This document shows positions 8,814 to 17,001 of a DNA stretch of 64,000 nucleotides, in pieces. Source of the stretch: Thiomicrorhabdus sp963677355. Lineage in GTDB: Bacteria; Pseudomonadota; Gammaproteobacteria; Thiomicrospirales; Thiomicrospiraceae. The stretch lies in NCBI GenBank assembly GCA_963677355.2, contig CAXXXQ010000003.1:124001-188000 (forward strand). The letters run 5' to 3'. The notes beneath the pieces are model-generated. The model was given only the letters and a program-made list of their open reading frames with translations. It did no database searches and had not been told where the DNA came from. Positions within the stretch are counted from its first letter, which is position 1, and the number at the start of each line of letters is the position of its first letter. Made by a program: the position numbers and the translations under genes.

Positions 8814-9545
8814 TTACGCCGTTTTTTCGAAAATCAAATCCCAAACACCATGGCCTAATCGATGACCGCGGGCTTCGAATTTAGTCAAGGGGCGGTATTC
8901 CGGTCTCGGTGTATAGTTTCCGGCGCCGCTGAAATTTTGATAGTTAGGCGAAGCGCTCATCACTTCCATCATGTGTTCGGCATAGTTTTCCCAATCGGTA
9001 GCCATATGGAACTGGCCGCCGATTTTCAGATGTTTAGCGATTTTTTGTGCAAATTCAGGTTGAACAATGCGGCGCTTGTGATGACGTTTTTTGTGCCATG
9101 GATCCGGAAAAAACAGGTAAACGCCCGCTAAAGAATTTTCAGGGATACACTTTTCCAAGACTTCAATTGCATCGTGATTGAATACACGGATATTGGTTAA
9201 GCCTTTCTCTTCAACCAGTTTCAGCAGTGCGCCGACACCGGGACGATGTACTTCAATACCGATATAGTTCTGCTGTGGATTGGCTTCGGCCATCTCCGCT
9301 AAGCTTTTACCCATGCCGAAACCGATTTCGACAATGGTCGGCGCTTTCCTGCCGAATAACTTGTTAAAGTCCAGCAGCTCATCGCTGACTTCAAGTCCGT
9401 ATTTAGGCCAGTTATTGTCGATCGCTTTTTGTTGGGCGGCAGATAGGCGGCCTTGGCGAAGCACAAAACTTTTAATTCTCTGAGTAAATTGAGGCGTTTC
9501 CGGCGTCTTTTGCTGGGCAGCCGGTTGGTTGGTTTGATCAGTCAT
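8814..9545 (-). CDS. trmB: tRNA (guanine-N7-)-methyltransferase
   Basis: A 243-residue SAM-dependent methyltransferase that makes m7G46 in the variable loop of many tRNAs. The SAM-binding EIGFGMGKS lies at residues 73-81, and the TrmB signature FFPDPWHKKRHHKRR at 145-159. The C-terminus has TKFEARGHRLGHGVWDL, also typical. The first 20 residues are Gln/Pro/Thr-rich and probably disordered. The start ATG is at 9545, and the gene diverges from mutY, leaving about 100 bases for both promoters. Confidence 0.96.
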   Translation of the reverse strand: MTDQTNQPAAQQKTPETPQFTQRIKSFVLRQGRLSAAQQKAIDNNWPKYGLEVSDELLDFNKLFGRKAPTIVEIGFGMGKSLAEMAEANPQQNYIGIEVHRPGVGALLKLVEEKGLTNIRVFNHDAIEVLEKCIPENSLAGVYLFFPDPWHKKRHHKRRIVQPEFAQKIAKHLKIGGQFHMATDWENYAEHMMEVMSASPNYQNFSGAGNYTPRPEYRPLTKFEARGHRLGHGVWDLIFEKTA

Positions 9546-9645
9546 GATTTTCTGTTTTTTGTGTTATGGTCTTGAGTTAGATTTGAATCGGTATAGTATA
9601 GCCCAAAATTAAATTTAACCTTTACTGAGCAAATAAAAAATAAAC

Positions 9646-10764
9646 ATGAATAGATCGTCTCTTATTTCCGAATTTTCGCAGCCTTTGCTGGAGTGGTACG
9701 ACCAATTTGGTCGTCATGACCTGCCTTGGCAGCAGGCTATTAACCCTTACCGAGTTTGGGTGTCGGAAATCATGTTGCAACAGACTCAAGTGACCACAGT
9801 CATACCGTATTACCAGCGGTTTATGCAACGTTTTCCGCAAGTGGGTGATTTGGCAGCGGCTTCTCAGGAAGAGGTGCTGGCGCACTGGGCTGGATTGGGT
9901 TATTACGCCCGTGGCCGCAATTTACACAAGGCCGCTCAACAGGTTGTCGATAAACACCAAGGGCAATTCCCGGATGATTTTGAACAGATTTTGGCGTTGC
10001 CGGGGATTGGGCGATCAACGGCCGGCGCGATTTTATCGATTAGTTTGCAGCAACGTTTTCCTATATTGGATGGTAATGTTAAACGGGTCTTGAGCCGTTA
10101 TTTTGCGGTACAAGGCTGGCCGGGCGAAAAAAAGGTGGAAGCTGAATTATGGCTGAAAGCGGATCAATTGACGCCGGATACCCGCTTTGCCGACTATACT
10201 CAAGCCATTATGGATTTGGGAGCGACAGTCTGCAAAAGAAGCAAACCGCTTTGCGCTCAATGCCCGGTCAACAAAACGTGCCGGGCTCTGGTGGAAGACA
10301 GGGTGGCGATTTTTCCTTATTCAAAGCCCAAAAAAGAGAAACCGGTCAAGCAAGCGTGGTTTGTATTAAGACTGAATGACAAGGGCGAAATATTGTTCCA
10401 TAAAAGACCGCAAAAGGGCATTTGGGCCGGTTTGTGGAGCTTTCCGGAATTTGACTGCCGTGCCGACGCCGATCGATACCTGCAAAGCGGGACAACTGCT
10501 GCCAAGAGTTTGATAGAATGGGAGTATTTCAGGCACACTTTTTCTCATTATCATTTGGATATTTTTCCGTTAATTTGTGTTGAAAAAGCGGCGGCGAATA
10601 CTGGAGAAAAACAAATAATTAAAGCGGCTCAAGAAGAGGCCGAGTATCAATCAAACGAGATAAAGTGGGTTGATATGAACGCGCTTGAACAGGGCGTATT
10701 AGCGGTGCCGGCGCCGGTCAATAAGATGTTGTCCGAATTGATTAAACGTGAAAAGCATCAATAG
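9646..10764 (+). CDS. mutY: Adenine DNA glycosylase MutY
   Basis: A 372-residue base-excision enzyme that removes adenine mispaired with 8-oxoguanine. It has the HhH-GPD fold with catalytic Glu in SEIMLQQTQV (residue 41), hairpin LPGIGRSTAG and catalytic Asp in LDGNVKR (142). The [4Fe-4S] site is C-X6-C-X2-C-X5-C (residues 196-212). A C-terminal NUDIX-like domain for 8-oxoG recognition begins near residue 235. Length is normal. It is followed 41 bases later by yggX, the usual partner gene; both protect against oxidative damage. Confidence 0.97.
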   Translation: MNRSSLISEFSQPLLEWYDQFGRHDLPWQQAINPYRVWVSEIMLQQTQVTTVIPYYQRFMQRFPQVGDLAAASQEEVLAHWAGLGYYARGRNLHKAAQQVVDKHQGQFPDDFEQILALPGIGRSTAGAILSISLQQRFPILDGNVKRVLSRYFAVQGWPGEKKVEAELWLKADQLTPDTRFADYTQAIMDLGATVCKRSKPLCAQCPVNKTCRALVEDRVAIFPYSKPKKEKPVKQAWFVLRLNDKGEILFHKRPQKGIWAGLWSFPEFDCRADADRYLQSGTTAAKSLIEWEYFRHTFSHYHLDIFPLICVEKAAANTGEKQIIKAAQEEAEYQSNEIKWVDMNALEQGVLAVPAPVNKMLSELIKREKHQ

Positions 10765-10805
10765 CAGTATATAAATATAACTACCAAAGGGTTACGGAGT
10801 TTAAT

Positions 10806-11075
10806 ATGAGTAGAATGGTCGATTGCGTGAAGATGGGTGAAGAGCTTGAAGGCTTGGATTTCCCTCCATTCCCGGGTGAATTGGGGCAGAAGATTTTTGA
10901 CAATGTTTCCAAAGAGGCTTGGAAGCAATGGCTTGGTCAACAGACGATTCTGATTAACGAATACCGTCTATCGAGTCTTGATCCAAAAGCGCGTACTTTC
11001 TTGCAAGAAGAGATGCAGAAATTTCTCTTTAATGATGAAGATATTGAAATGCCTGAGGAGTTTAAGTCGGTTTAA
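10806..11075 (+). CDS. yggX: YggX family probable Fe(2+)-trafficking protein
   Basis: An 89-residue protein with the family pattern: Cys7 near the N-terminus, FPPFPGELGQKI, SKEAWKQWLGQQTILINE and the C-terminal EEMQKFLF. YggX is linked to iron handling and protection of labile Fe-S clusters from oxidants. GTTACGGAG ends a few bases before the ATG. It lies 41 bases after mutY on the same strand, the conserved mutY-yggX order, which fits co-transcription: MutY carries an Fe-S cluster. Confidence 0.95.
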   Translation: MSRMVDCVKMGEELEGLDFPPFPGELGQKIFDNVSKEAWKQWLGQQTILINEYRLSSLDPKARTFLQEEMQKFLFNDEDIEMPEEFKSV

Positions 11076-11131
11076 TTAACGGTATTAATTGAATTGTCTG
11101 GCTTGAATTGCCTCGTTAAGAGGAATGCTCA

Positions 11132-12331
11132 TTGAGTGAGTTAATTGATATTTATGTAGGTCGTCAGCCTATTTTCAACCCTCGATTGGAAGTGGTTGCA
11201 TATGAACTGCTGTTTAGAGGCAACACCAAAGATAATCATGCCATGATCTTGGGAGGCGATACCGCTTCCGCACAGGTCATGATGAATGTGTTTGGTGACA
11301 TGGGGCTAGCTGAAGTTCTGGGCCATCATAAAGGCTTTATCAACTTTACCGAAGGGCTTTTATTAAGAGAATACCAACCTTTTTTCCCAAAAAATAAGGT
11401 AGTGATTGAGGTTCTTGAGGACGTTACGATCTCCGAGAATCTGATTGCTGCTTTGCAGCGGTTAAGAGAGCAGGGTTTCACCATCGCTTTGGATGATTAC
11501 GTCTTCAATCCCAAGCTCAAAGAGCTGGAAGAGTTTGCTGATATTATCAAAGTCGATATTCAAGAAGTCGGGCCGAAAAAGTTGATCGAACATAGTCAGC
11601 GACTGAAATCCAAGGGGATTAAATTGCTGGCTGAAAAGGTCGAAACCAGACAGCAGTTCGAATACTGTCTGAAACTGGGTTTTGATCTGTTTCAAGGTTA
11701 CTTTTTTGCCAAGCCTAAGATCATTGAAGGCAAACGTCTGCCGCAAAATAAACTGACCACACTAGAGTTATTATCCAATGTCTATAATCCGGATGTGGAT
11801 ATGCACAAGTTATCCGACATTATCGGTAAAGACGTTTCTCTGAGTCAAAAACTGCTGAAATTTGTGGCTGAAACCTCGGGACCGGATCTGAAGATTGCTT
11901 CGATTCATGATGCCGTTTTACGTTTTGGTTTGAACCGCCTGAAAAGCTGGGCGAGTATGTTGGTGCTTTGCGGTGTTGACGATAAGCCGCTAGAACTCTT
12001 TATCACCGCGTTAACCCGTGCCAAGTTCTGCGAGTTGGTGGCGGAAAAGCTTCGTAAACCTGTGGATCAGTATTTCACGGTAGGTCTTTTTTCCTGTTTG
12101 GATGCGGTCATGGATGCGGATTTGGGTGTTCTGTTAGATAAGTTGGGGCTAGCCTCCGATATTGAAGAGGCCTTGTTGGAGCAAAAAGGTGAACTGGGTC
12201 AGGTGTTGGCTTTGGTAAAAGGTTTGGAGCAAGGGGATGTCGCTATGTTTATGCCGCAGGGGTTAACACCGGCACAAGCATCCCATTGTTATTTGCAGGC
12301 TATGAAATTTGCCGAGACAATTGAATTTTGA
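11132..12331 (+). CDS. EAL-like/HDOD two-domain signalling protein (paralogue A)
   Basis: A 399-residue protein with an N-terminal EAL-type c-di-GMP phosphodiesterase-like domain (about 1-205) and a C-terminal HDOD domain (about 205-395), the YuxH/CdgJ arrangement. The EAL signature reads YELLFR. Other active-site blocks persist as INF, IEVLE, LDDY, KVD, AEKVE and QGYFFAKP. Such proteins are often catalytically weak and act through protein contacts, for example on motility; activity here is unknown. The start is a TTG at 11132 with AGAGGA about 8 bases upstream. A second gene of the same architecture is at 46570. Confidence 0.88.
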   Translation: MSELIDIYVGRQPIFNPRLEVVAYELLFRGNTKDNHAMILGGDTASAQVMMNVFGDMGLAEVLGHHKGFINFTEGLLLREYQPFFPKNKVVIEVLEDVTISENLIAALQRLREQGFTIALDDYVFNPKLKELEEFADIIKVDIQEVGPKKLIEHSQRLKSKGIKLLAEKVETRQQFEYCLKLGFDLFQGYFFAKPKIIEGKRLPQNKLTTLELLSNVYNPDVDMHKLSDIIGKDVSLSQKLLKFVAETSGPDLKIASIHDAVLRFGLNRLKSWASMLVLCGVDDKPLELFITALTRAKFCELVAEKLRKPVDQYFTVGLFSCLDAVMDADLGVLLDKLGLASDIEEALLEQKGELGQVLALVKGLEQGDVAMFMPQGLTPAQASHCYLQAMKFAETIEF

Positions 12332-12360
12332 TTTTTGATGTTCGTTTCATTCATCAAACT

Positions 12361-12387
12361 AAAACGCCCTCTTGATGAGGGCGTTTT
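12361..12387. terminator. Bidirectional terminator between EAL-HDOD gene and hemE
   Basis: A long perfect stem, AAAACGCCCTC/GAGGGCGTTTT with a five-base loop, sits between the convergent genes ending at 12331 and 12408. A and T runs flank it, so it can work on both strands. Confidence 0.9.
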
Positions 12388-12407
12388 AGTATTTTGACCG
12401 TTTGTGT

Positions 12408-13472
12408 TTACTGGTGATATTGCGGGCTGTAATCCACAACGGCATTAATAAAGGCATCAACCGTCTCAGGGTCGATTCCCGGATGAATACCGTGCCCCAG
12501 GTTGAAGATATGACCGGTGCCTTTTCCGTAGCTTTCAAGCACGCTTTTTACTTCTTCGCGAACACGCTCGGGAGAGGCGTAAAGAACGGTTGGGTCCATG
12601 TTACCTTGTAGAGCGACTTTATCACCGACTTGCGCGCGCGCATCGGCCAAATCCATTGTCCAGTCGATTCCCAAACAGTGAGCACCGGTTGCCGCCATGG
12701 CATCCAGCCATTGTCCGCCGCCTTTGGTGTATAGAATGACCGGAATTTCACGGCCGTCTTTTTCTTTGATGAGGCCGTCTACAATTTTCGCCATGTAATC
12801 CAGTGAGAAGGCTTTGTAGTCGCGCGGCGTCAATAGGCCGCCCCAAGTATCAAAAATCTGTACGGCTTGCGCACCGGCTTCGATTTGGGCATTTAGATAA
12901 GCGGTCACAGAATCGGCTAGAACGTCCAAAATTTGATGCATCATTTTTGGGTTTTCAAACATCATGCCTTTGACTTTACCGAACTGCTTGCTTGAACCGC
13001 CTTCAACCATATAGGTAGCCAATGTCCATGGGCTTCCGGAGAAACCGATCAGAGGAACTCGACCGTTCAACTCTTTGCGAATTGTGCTAACTGCGTTCAT
13101 CACGTAACCCAGCTCGGAATCCATATCCGGAACGTAGAGGCGATCGATGTCGGCTTGGGTTTTGATTGGCTTGTCGAAAACCGGGCCTTCTCCGGTTTCA
13201 AAGCGAAGGCCAAGTCCCATTGCATCCGGAATGGTCAGGATGTCGGAGAATAGGATGGCGGCGTCTAACGGGTAACGGTCAAGTGGCTGAATGGTGACTT
13301 CACAAGCCAGTTCTGCATTTTTGCATAGATCCATGAATGAACCGGCTTTAGCGCGGGTAGCGCGATATTCAGGCAGGTAACGACCCGCTTGGCGCATCAT
13401 CCATACCGGAGTACGATCAACGGGTTGTTTTAAAAGTGCACGTAAAAAACGGTCGTTTTGCAATTCTGCCAT
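12408..13472 (-). CDS. hemE: Uroporphyrinogen decarboxylase
   Basis: A 354-residue enzyme that converts uroporphyrinogen III to coproporphyrinogen III in heme synthesis. Hallmarks are the N-terminal PVWMMRQAGRYLPEYR, the FSDIL segment with its substrate-binding Asp, GFSGSPWTLATYMVEGG, and C-terminal FNLGHGIHPG. Length and ATG start are standard. It lies downstream of the secreted nuclease gene, separated by 91 bases, so it may have its own promoter. Confidence 0.97.
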   Translation of the reverse strand: MAELQNDRFLRALLKQPVDRTPVWMMRQAGRYLPEYRATRAKAGSFMDLCKNAELACEVTIQPLDRYPLDAAILFSDILTIPDAMGLGLRFETGEGPVFDKPIKTQADIDRLYVPDMDSELGYVMNAVSTIRKELNGRVPLIGFSGSPWTLATYMVEGGSSKQFGKVKGMMFENPKMMHQILDVLADSVTAYLNAQIEAGAQAVQIFDTWGGLLTPRDYKAFSLDYMAKIVDGLIKEKDGREIPVILYTKGGGQWLDAMAATGAHCLGIDWTMDLADARAQVGDKVALQGNMDPTVLYASPERVREEVKSVLESYGKGTGHIFNLGHGIHPGIDPETVDAFINAVVDYSPQYHQ

Positions 13473-13563
13473 GATAAGGCCCTTTATTCATTATCGCTTC
13501 AAAAATAGGCACTTATTTTAGCGAAATGCAGGGTTAAAGCAAGAAAAGAGCGTTAATGGAGTC

Positions 13564-14373
13564 TTACTTGTTTGCCAAGGGGTTAAATACATCCATGGCA
13601 TATGGGTGGTCGATCACGATATACATGGCTCCTTTGTAGAGATAAGCGTAGCCGCGCACTTCAATGGTTTTGCCGAGCAAGGCTTTTAATTTATCGAAAT
13701 CGAATTTATCCCAATGCTTTTTCGGAATGCGGATACCGGTCGTATCCATATTGATAATGTAGTTGTTGGATGATTTATCGACCTTGACCACTTCGCCGCG
13801 AATGATCCGGTAACCTTCGTCTTCACTGGTCAGTTCCGAGCTGTTGATTAACGGGAAGTGCCGATCCGGATGTTTCGCCAGCAGATCCCAAAGTTGGTAT
13901 TGGCCTTGGCGGGCTTTGGCTTCGGCTTGATAATAACAGTTGGCATGTTTGGTATTGTCATAGGTAGTTCGGTTTAGCACATAACCGCTTTCCAATAGCT
14001 TTTGCTGGATGCTGGTACCGTCTTTCAGAAACAGATGCGCCAGTTGGCGGTTACGATTATCGATTTGTGTTTGATCATATTCAATGCCGATATCCAAGTC
14101 GTTATTGGCAAGTAGCTTGTTTAGAAACAGTTGCGCTTCGTCGGCAAGAGGTTCGCCCGGTGTATGGAATTTCTGTTTGCGTTCTTTTTGCGGCGCATAG
14201 ATGCCGATCAGACGTACCCGCTGATTTTGCACAACAATCGTATCGCCGCTTAGGGCATATTCCGCTTTGGCCCAAATCAATTTGTCCAAATCGACCTGGC
14301 AGCTCTGCTCATCGGCAAAGGCTTGGCTAACTAAGAGTAAGCTGAGAATAAAGCTGGAAAGTAAGGTTTTCAT
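13564..14373 (-). CDS. Secreted thermonuclease-like (SNase domain) protein
   Basis: A 269-residue protein with a clear signal peptide (cleavage after SQAFA). Residues about 40-165 resemble the staphylococcal nuclease fold: VRLIGIYAPQKE corresponds to the first active-site block, and DNRNRQLAHLFL to the second arginine block (DRYGR-type). The usual Glu after the 'AP' is replaced by Gln-Lys-Glu, so catalysis is not assured. Residues about 180-260 form a separate beta-rich domain (GEVVKVD, VRGYAYLYKGAMYIVIDHP), an OB-like fold by appearance. It may act in the periplasm or outside on nucleic acids. Moderately conserved in aquatic gammaproteobacteria by memory; function is inferred from fold only. 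Confidence 0.78.
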   Translation of the reverse strand: MKTLLSSFILSLLLVSQAFADEQSCQVDLDKLIWAKAEYALSGDTIVVQNQRVRLIGIYAPQKERKQKFHTPGEPLADEAQLFLNKLLANNDLDIGIEYDQTQIDNRNRQLAHLFLKDGTSIQQKLLESGYVLNRTTYDNTKHANCYYQAEAKARQGQYQLWDLLAKHPDRHFPLINSSELTSEDEGYRIIRGEVVKVDKSSNNYIINMDTTGIRIPKKHWDKFDFDKLKALLGKTIEVRGYAYLYKGAMYIVIDHPYAMDVFNPLANK

Positions 14374-14450
14374 GGGTATCGATTGTATCGTTTAAGTTGT
14401 TAGAAACAAAGCAATTGGCAAGCCAGTTTGACCGGCAAATAACGGATATA

Positions 14451-14487
14451 AAAAAAGCGCCAGAGGTAAAACCTGTGGCGCTTTTTT
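14451..14487. terminator. Bidirectional terminator downstream of rpmE2
   Basis: The stem AAAAAAGCGCCA...TGGCGCTTTTTT lies 31 bases beyond the rpmE2 stop codon. It carries T runs on both strands and separates rpmE2 from the nuclease gene. Confidence 0.88.
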
Positions 14488-14517
14488 GCGTTGAATCCGC
14501 TATCGCAGCGATAGGGA

Positions 14518-14766
14518 TTAACGACGAGCGTACTTCTGCTTGAACTTTTCAACACGCCCTTCAGTATCTACAAGAGTTTGCTTACCAGTGTAGAAAGGGT
14601 GAGAAGCGCTAGAAACTTCAACACGTACTAGCGGGTATTCTTTACCGTCTAGAGTGATAGTGTCGCCAGAAGTCTTTTCAATTGTTGAGCGAGTCAAGAA
14701 AGTTTCGCCAGTAGAAATATCCTGGAAAACTACTTCGTTGTACTCTGGATGAATGCCTGCTTTCAT
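14518..14766 (-). CDS. rpmE2: 50S ribosomal protein L31, type B (zinc-independent)
   Basis: An 82-residue L31 of type B, which lacks the CxxC zinc pairs of type A: there is no cysteine in the whole protein. Signatures are KAGIHPEYNEVVFQD, STGETFLTRSTI, SSASHPFYTGKQ and GRVEKF. In many bacteria the type B form replaces the zinc form under zinc limitation and is Zur-controlled. No convincing Zur site is seen in the 60 bases upstream, and it may be the only L31 of this organism. It is a single gene with its own terminator. Confidence 0.95.
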   Translation of the reverse strand: MKAGIHPEYNEVVFQDISTGETFLTRSTIEKTSGDTITLDGKEYPLVRVEVSSASHPFYTGKQTLVDTEGRVEKFKQKYARR

Positions 14767-14831
14767 GATGACGTTCCAAATAAAATGTTTAATAAATTTC
14801 TAAGAAAGGGGAATTATATTCATAAAAAATA

Positions 14832-14907
14832 GAATTGCAAGACTATTTTTGCAATTCCTTTTCCCCTTTGCTTGTTAAAACCGTTGTTAATTCAATTAAT
14901 TAACAAC
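14832..14907 (-). promoter_or_regulatory. Two hairpins between rho and rpmE2
   Basis: Two inverted repeats lie between the rho stop and the rpmE2 start: GAATTGCAA/TTGCAATTC (14832-14857, loop 8) and GTTGTTAATT/AATTAACAAC (14883-14907, loop 5). On the minus strand both follow rho. Neither has a strong T run, so they may be weak terminators, processing sites or leader structures for rpmE2. Confidence 0.4.
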
Positions 14908-14922
14908 AGCTACCGTGGGACT

Positions 14923-16179
14923 TTAGCCTTTCATCGCCTCAAATAAAGCATCATTGGTTTTGGACACTTTCATTTGGTCAATCAAGGTTTCGATCGCTTC
15001 AATCTCGTTCATTGCACCTAGGAAGCGACGTAGAATCCAGATGTTCTGAAGCTCATCGGCACTTATTAGCAACTCTTCTTTACGAGTACCGGACTTAGTC
15101 AGGTTAATCGCAGGGAAGGTGCGTTTCTCGGCAATGTTACGCGATAGGTGCAGTTCCATGTTACCGGTACCTTTGAACTCTTCAAAGATAACCTCGTCCA
15201 TTTTTGAACCGGTCTCTACCAAGGCGGTAGCAATGATGGTCAAAGAACCGCCTTCTTCGATGTTTCGTGCCGCACCGAAGAAACGTTTCGGACGGTGCAG
15301 GGCATTGGCGTCAACACCACCGGAAAGGATCTTACCTGAAGCCGGAGTGACGGTGTTGTAGGCACGTGCCAGACGGGTAATCGAGTCCAGCAGGATAATG
15401 ACGTCTTTTTTATGCTCGGTCAAACGTTTGGCTTTTTCGATAACCATTTCCGCTACTTGAACGTGGCGTGTTGCCGGTTCGTCAAAGGTTGAAGAAATGA
15501 CCTCACCTTTAACGGTGCGTTCCATCTCGGTTACTTCTTCAGGTCGCTCGTCAATCAATAGAACGATAAGATAAGCTTCCGGATGGTTTTCGGCAATCGA
15601 CTGCGCCATCTGTTGCAGGATAACCGTTTTACCCGATTTAGGCGGTGCTACGATCAAACCACGCTGTCCTTTCCCGAATGGAGAGGCAATGTCGATGATT
15701 CGAGCGGTAATGTCTTCCGTACTACCGTTACCCAACTCCATCTTCAAACGCTCTTGGGCGTGAAGCGGAGTCAAGTTTTCAAAGGCGATCTTCTTACGCG
15801 CCACTTCCGGATCTTCAAAGTTGATCTTCTCAACTTTTAGAAGTGCAAAATAGCGCTCGCCTTCTTTAGGTGGTCGAATCTTACCTTGAATCGTGTCCCC
15901 TTTACGCAGACCGAAGCGACGGATTTGGCTAGGTGAAACATACAAGTCATCCGGGCCGGCTAAATAAGAGCCGTCTCCGGAACGCAAGAAACCGAAACCA
16001 TCCGGCAAGATTTCCAGTACACCTTCACCATAGATGTCCTCTCCTTTTTTGGAGTGAGCTTTCAAAATGGCGAAAATAATGTCTTGTTTGCGTAAACGGG
16101 CTAGGTTATCCAAGCCCATGCTGGCAGCTAGGTCTAGCAGAGCGGCAGCGGATTGTTTTTTTAAATCTAATAAATGCAT
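14923..16179 (-). CDS. rho: Transcription termination factor Rho
   Basis: A 418-residue hexameric RNA helicase/translocase that ends transcription. The N-terminal helix bundle and cold-shock-like primary RNA site (DGFGFLRS, residues 60-67) are followed by Walker A APPKSGKT (178-185), DERPEEVTEM, VILLDSITRLARAYNTV and the secondary-site SGGVDANALHRPKRFFGAARN region. Length is standard, and the ATG at 16179 begins MHLLDLKKQ as in close homologues. It is preceded by trxA on the same strand, the usual gammaproteobacterial order. The 148-base gap holds a strong hairpin but no other gene. Confidence 0.98.
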   Translation of the reverse strand: MHLLDLKKQSAAALLDLAASMGLDNLARLRKQDIIFAILKAHSKKGEDIYGEGVLEILPDGFGFLRSGDGSYLAGPDDLYVSPSQIRRFGLRKGDTIQGKIRPPKEGERYFALLKVEKINFEDPEVARKKIAFENLTPLHAQERLKMELGNGSTEDITARIIDIASPFGKGQRGLIVAPPKSGKTVILQQMAQSIAENHPEAYLIVLLIDERPEEVTEMERTVKGEVISSTFDEPATRHVQVAEMVIEKAKRLTEHKKDVIILLDSITRLARAYNTVTPASGKILSGGVDANALHRPKRFFGAARNIEEGGSLTIIATALVETGSKMDEVIFEEFKGTGNMELHLSRNIAEKRTFPAINLTKSGTRKEELLISADELQNIWILRRFLGAMNEIEAIETLIDQMKVSKTNDALFEAMKG

Positions 16180-16292
16180 AATTTTGAAAATTTTGTTTGA
16201 TGGTTTATAGAAATTGATTGCGTTAAACGTAAATCAATTTGAAAGAAAATGGTTCTTGAGTTTGTTGTTGATGTTTCAGGATGGGAGGTTTG

Positions 16293-16320
16293 ACTCCCAA
16301 GCCGGTTTTAACTTGGGAGC
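16293..16320 (-). promoter_or_regulatory. Strong hairpin in the trxA-rho intergenic region
   Basis: The arms CTCCCAAG (16294-16301) and CTTGGGAG (16312-16319) pair perfectly around a 10-base loop, immediately after the trxA stop codon. No T run follows on the minus strand, so it is not a standard terminator. It could stabilise trxA mRNA or take part in rho leader control. Confidence 0.5.
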
Positions 16321-16327
16321 TTAATGC

Positions 16328-16642
16328 TTATAGGTTTCCGTCTAGGAATGCTGTCAATTGTGATTTAGATAATGCACCTACTTGAGTTGCATCGACTTCA
16401 CCGTTTTTGAACAACATTAGAGTCGGGATACCTCGAACACCGTATTTTGGTGGAGTAGCCGGGTTTTCGTCAATGTTTAGTTTAGCTACTTTTACTTTCC
16501 CTTCGTACTCGGTAGAAATCTCATCTAAGATTGGCGCAATCATTTTACATGGTCCACACCACTCAGCCCAAAAATCCACTAGTACCGGAACGTCTGACTG
16601 TAAAACTTCTGCATCAAAGTTTGAATCGCTTGTTGAGATCAT
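16328..16642 (-). CDS. trxA: Thioredoxin 1
   Basis: A 104-residue cytoplasmic dithiol reductase with the active site WCGPCK (Cys29 and Cys32), the DFWAEWCGPC context, NIDENPATPPKYGVRGIPTL (cis-proline in GIPT) and C-terminal helix KSQLTAFLD. It lies upstream of rho on the same strand. It reduces ribonucleotide reductase, PAPS reductase and other targets, and in sulfur oxidisers may also handle persulfides, but nothing here shows that. Confidence 0.97.
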   Translation of the reverse strand: MISTSDSNFDAEVLQSDVPVLVDFWAEWCGPCKMIAPILDEISTEYEGKVKVAKLNIDENPATPPKYGVRGIPTLMLFKNGEVDATQVGALSKSQLTAFLDGNL

Positions 16643-17001
16643 GTTTTCTCCTAACTGTGTTTAACATACAGGTGCACCGCATACCATGTCGCATCATTGC
16701 GTTTACATCAAAGTAGGTAAGGGAAGCTTGAACTGTATGAGGTTTTATTATGATGTGATGTCGGAAATGTTAATCAATTTAACGAAATTCCGCATTGAAT
16801 CTACAATTTGTTTTTCGATATTCTGGTAATTATTACATTAAGTCTTTTTAAATATCAAGCCTATTTATAAAAAAACTTTCACCCTTAATTTGTTTGATCG
16901 AGCCAAAAAGAGACGCAATTATCGTACGATATTGTCTATCACGATAAACCTCGGTGGTTAAGATTTAACCACTGCAAGCCAAGAAAGAAACTGAATAGAT
17001 A
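16643..17001. promoter_or_regulatory. Divergent trxA/uvrD control region with several dyads
   Basis: No gene is seen in these 359 bases. Near uvrD there is a perfect palindrome ATCGTACGAT (16921-16930), a wider dyad TTATCGT (16919-16925)/ACGATAA (16941-16947), and a hairpin GTGGTTAA/TTAACCAC with a three-base loop (16954-16972) about 30 bases before the uvrD start. No LexA box of the CTGT-N8-ACAG type was found. Confidence 0.5.
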
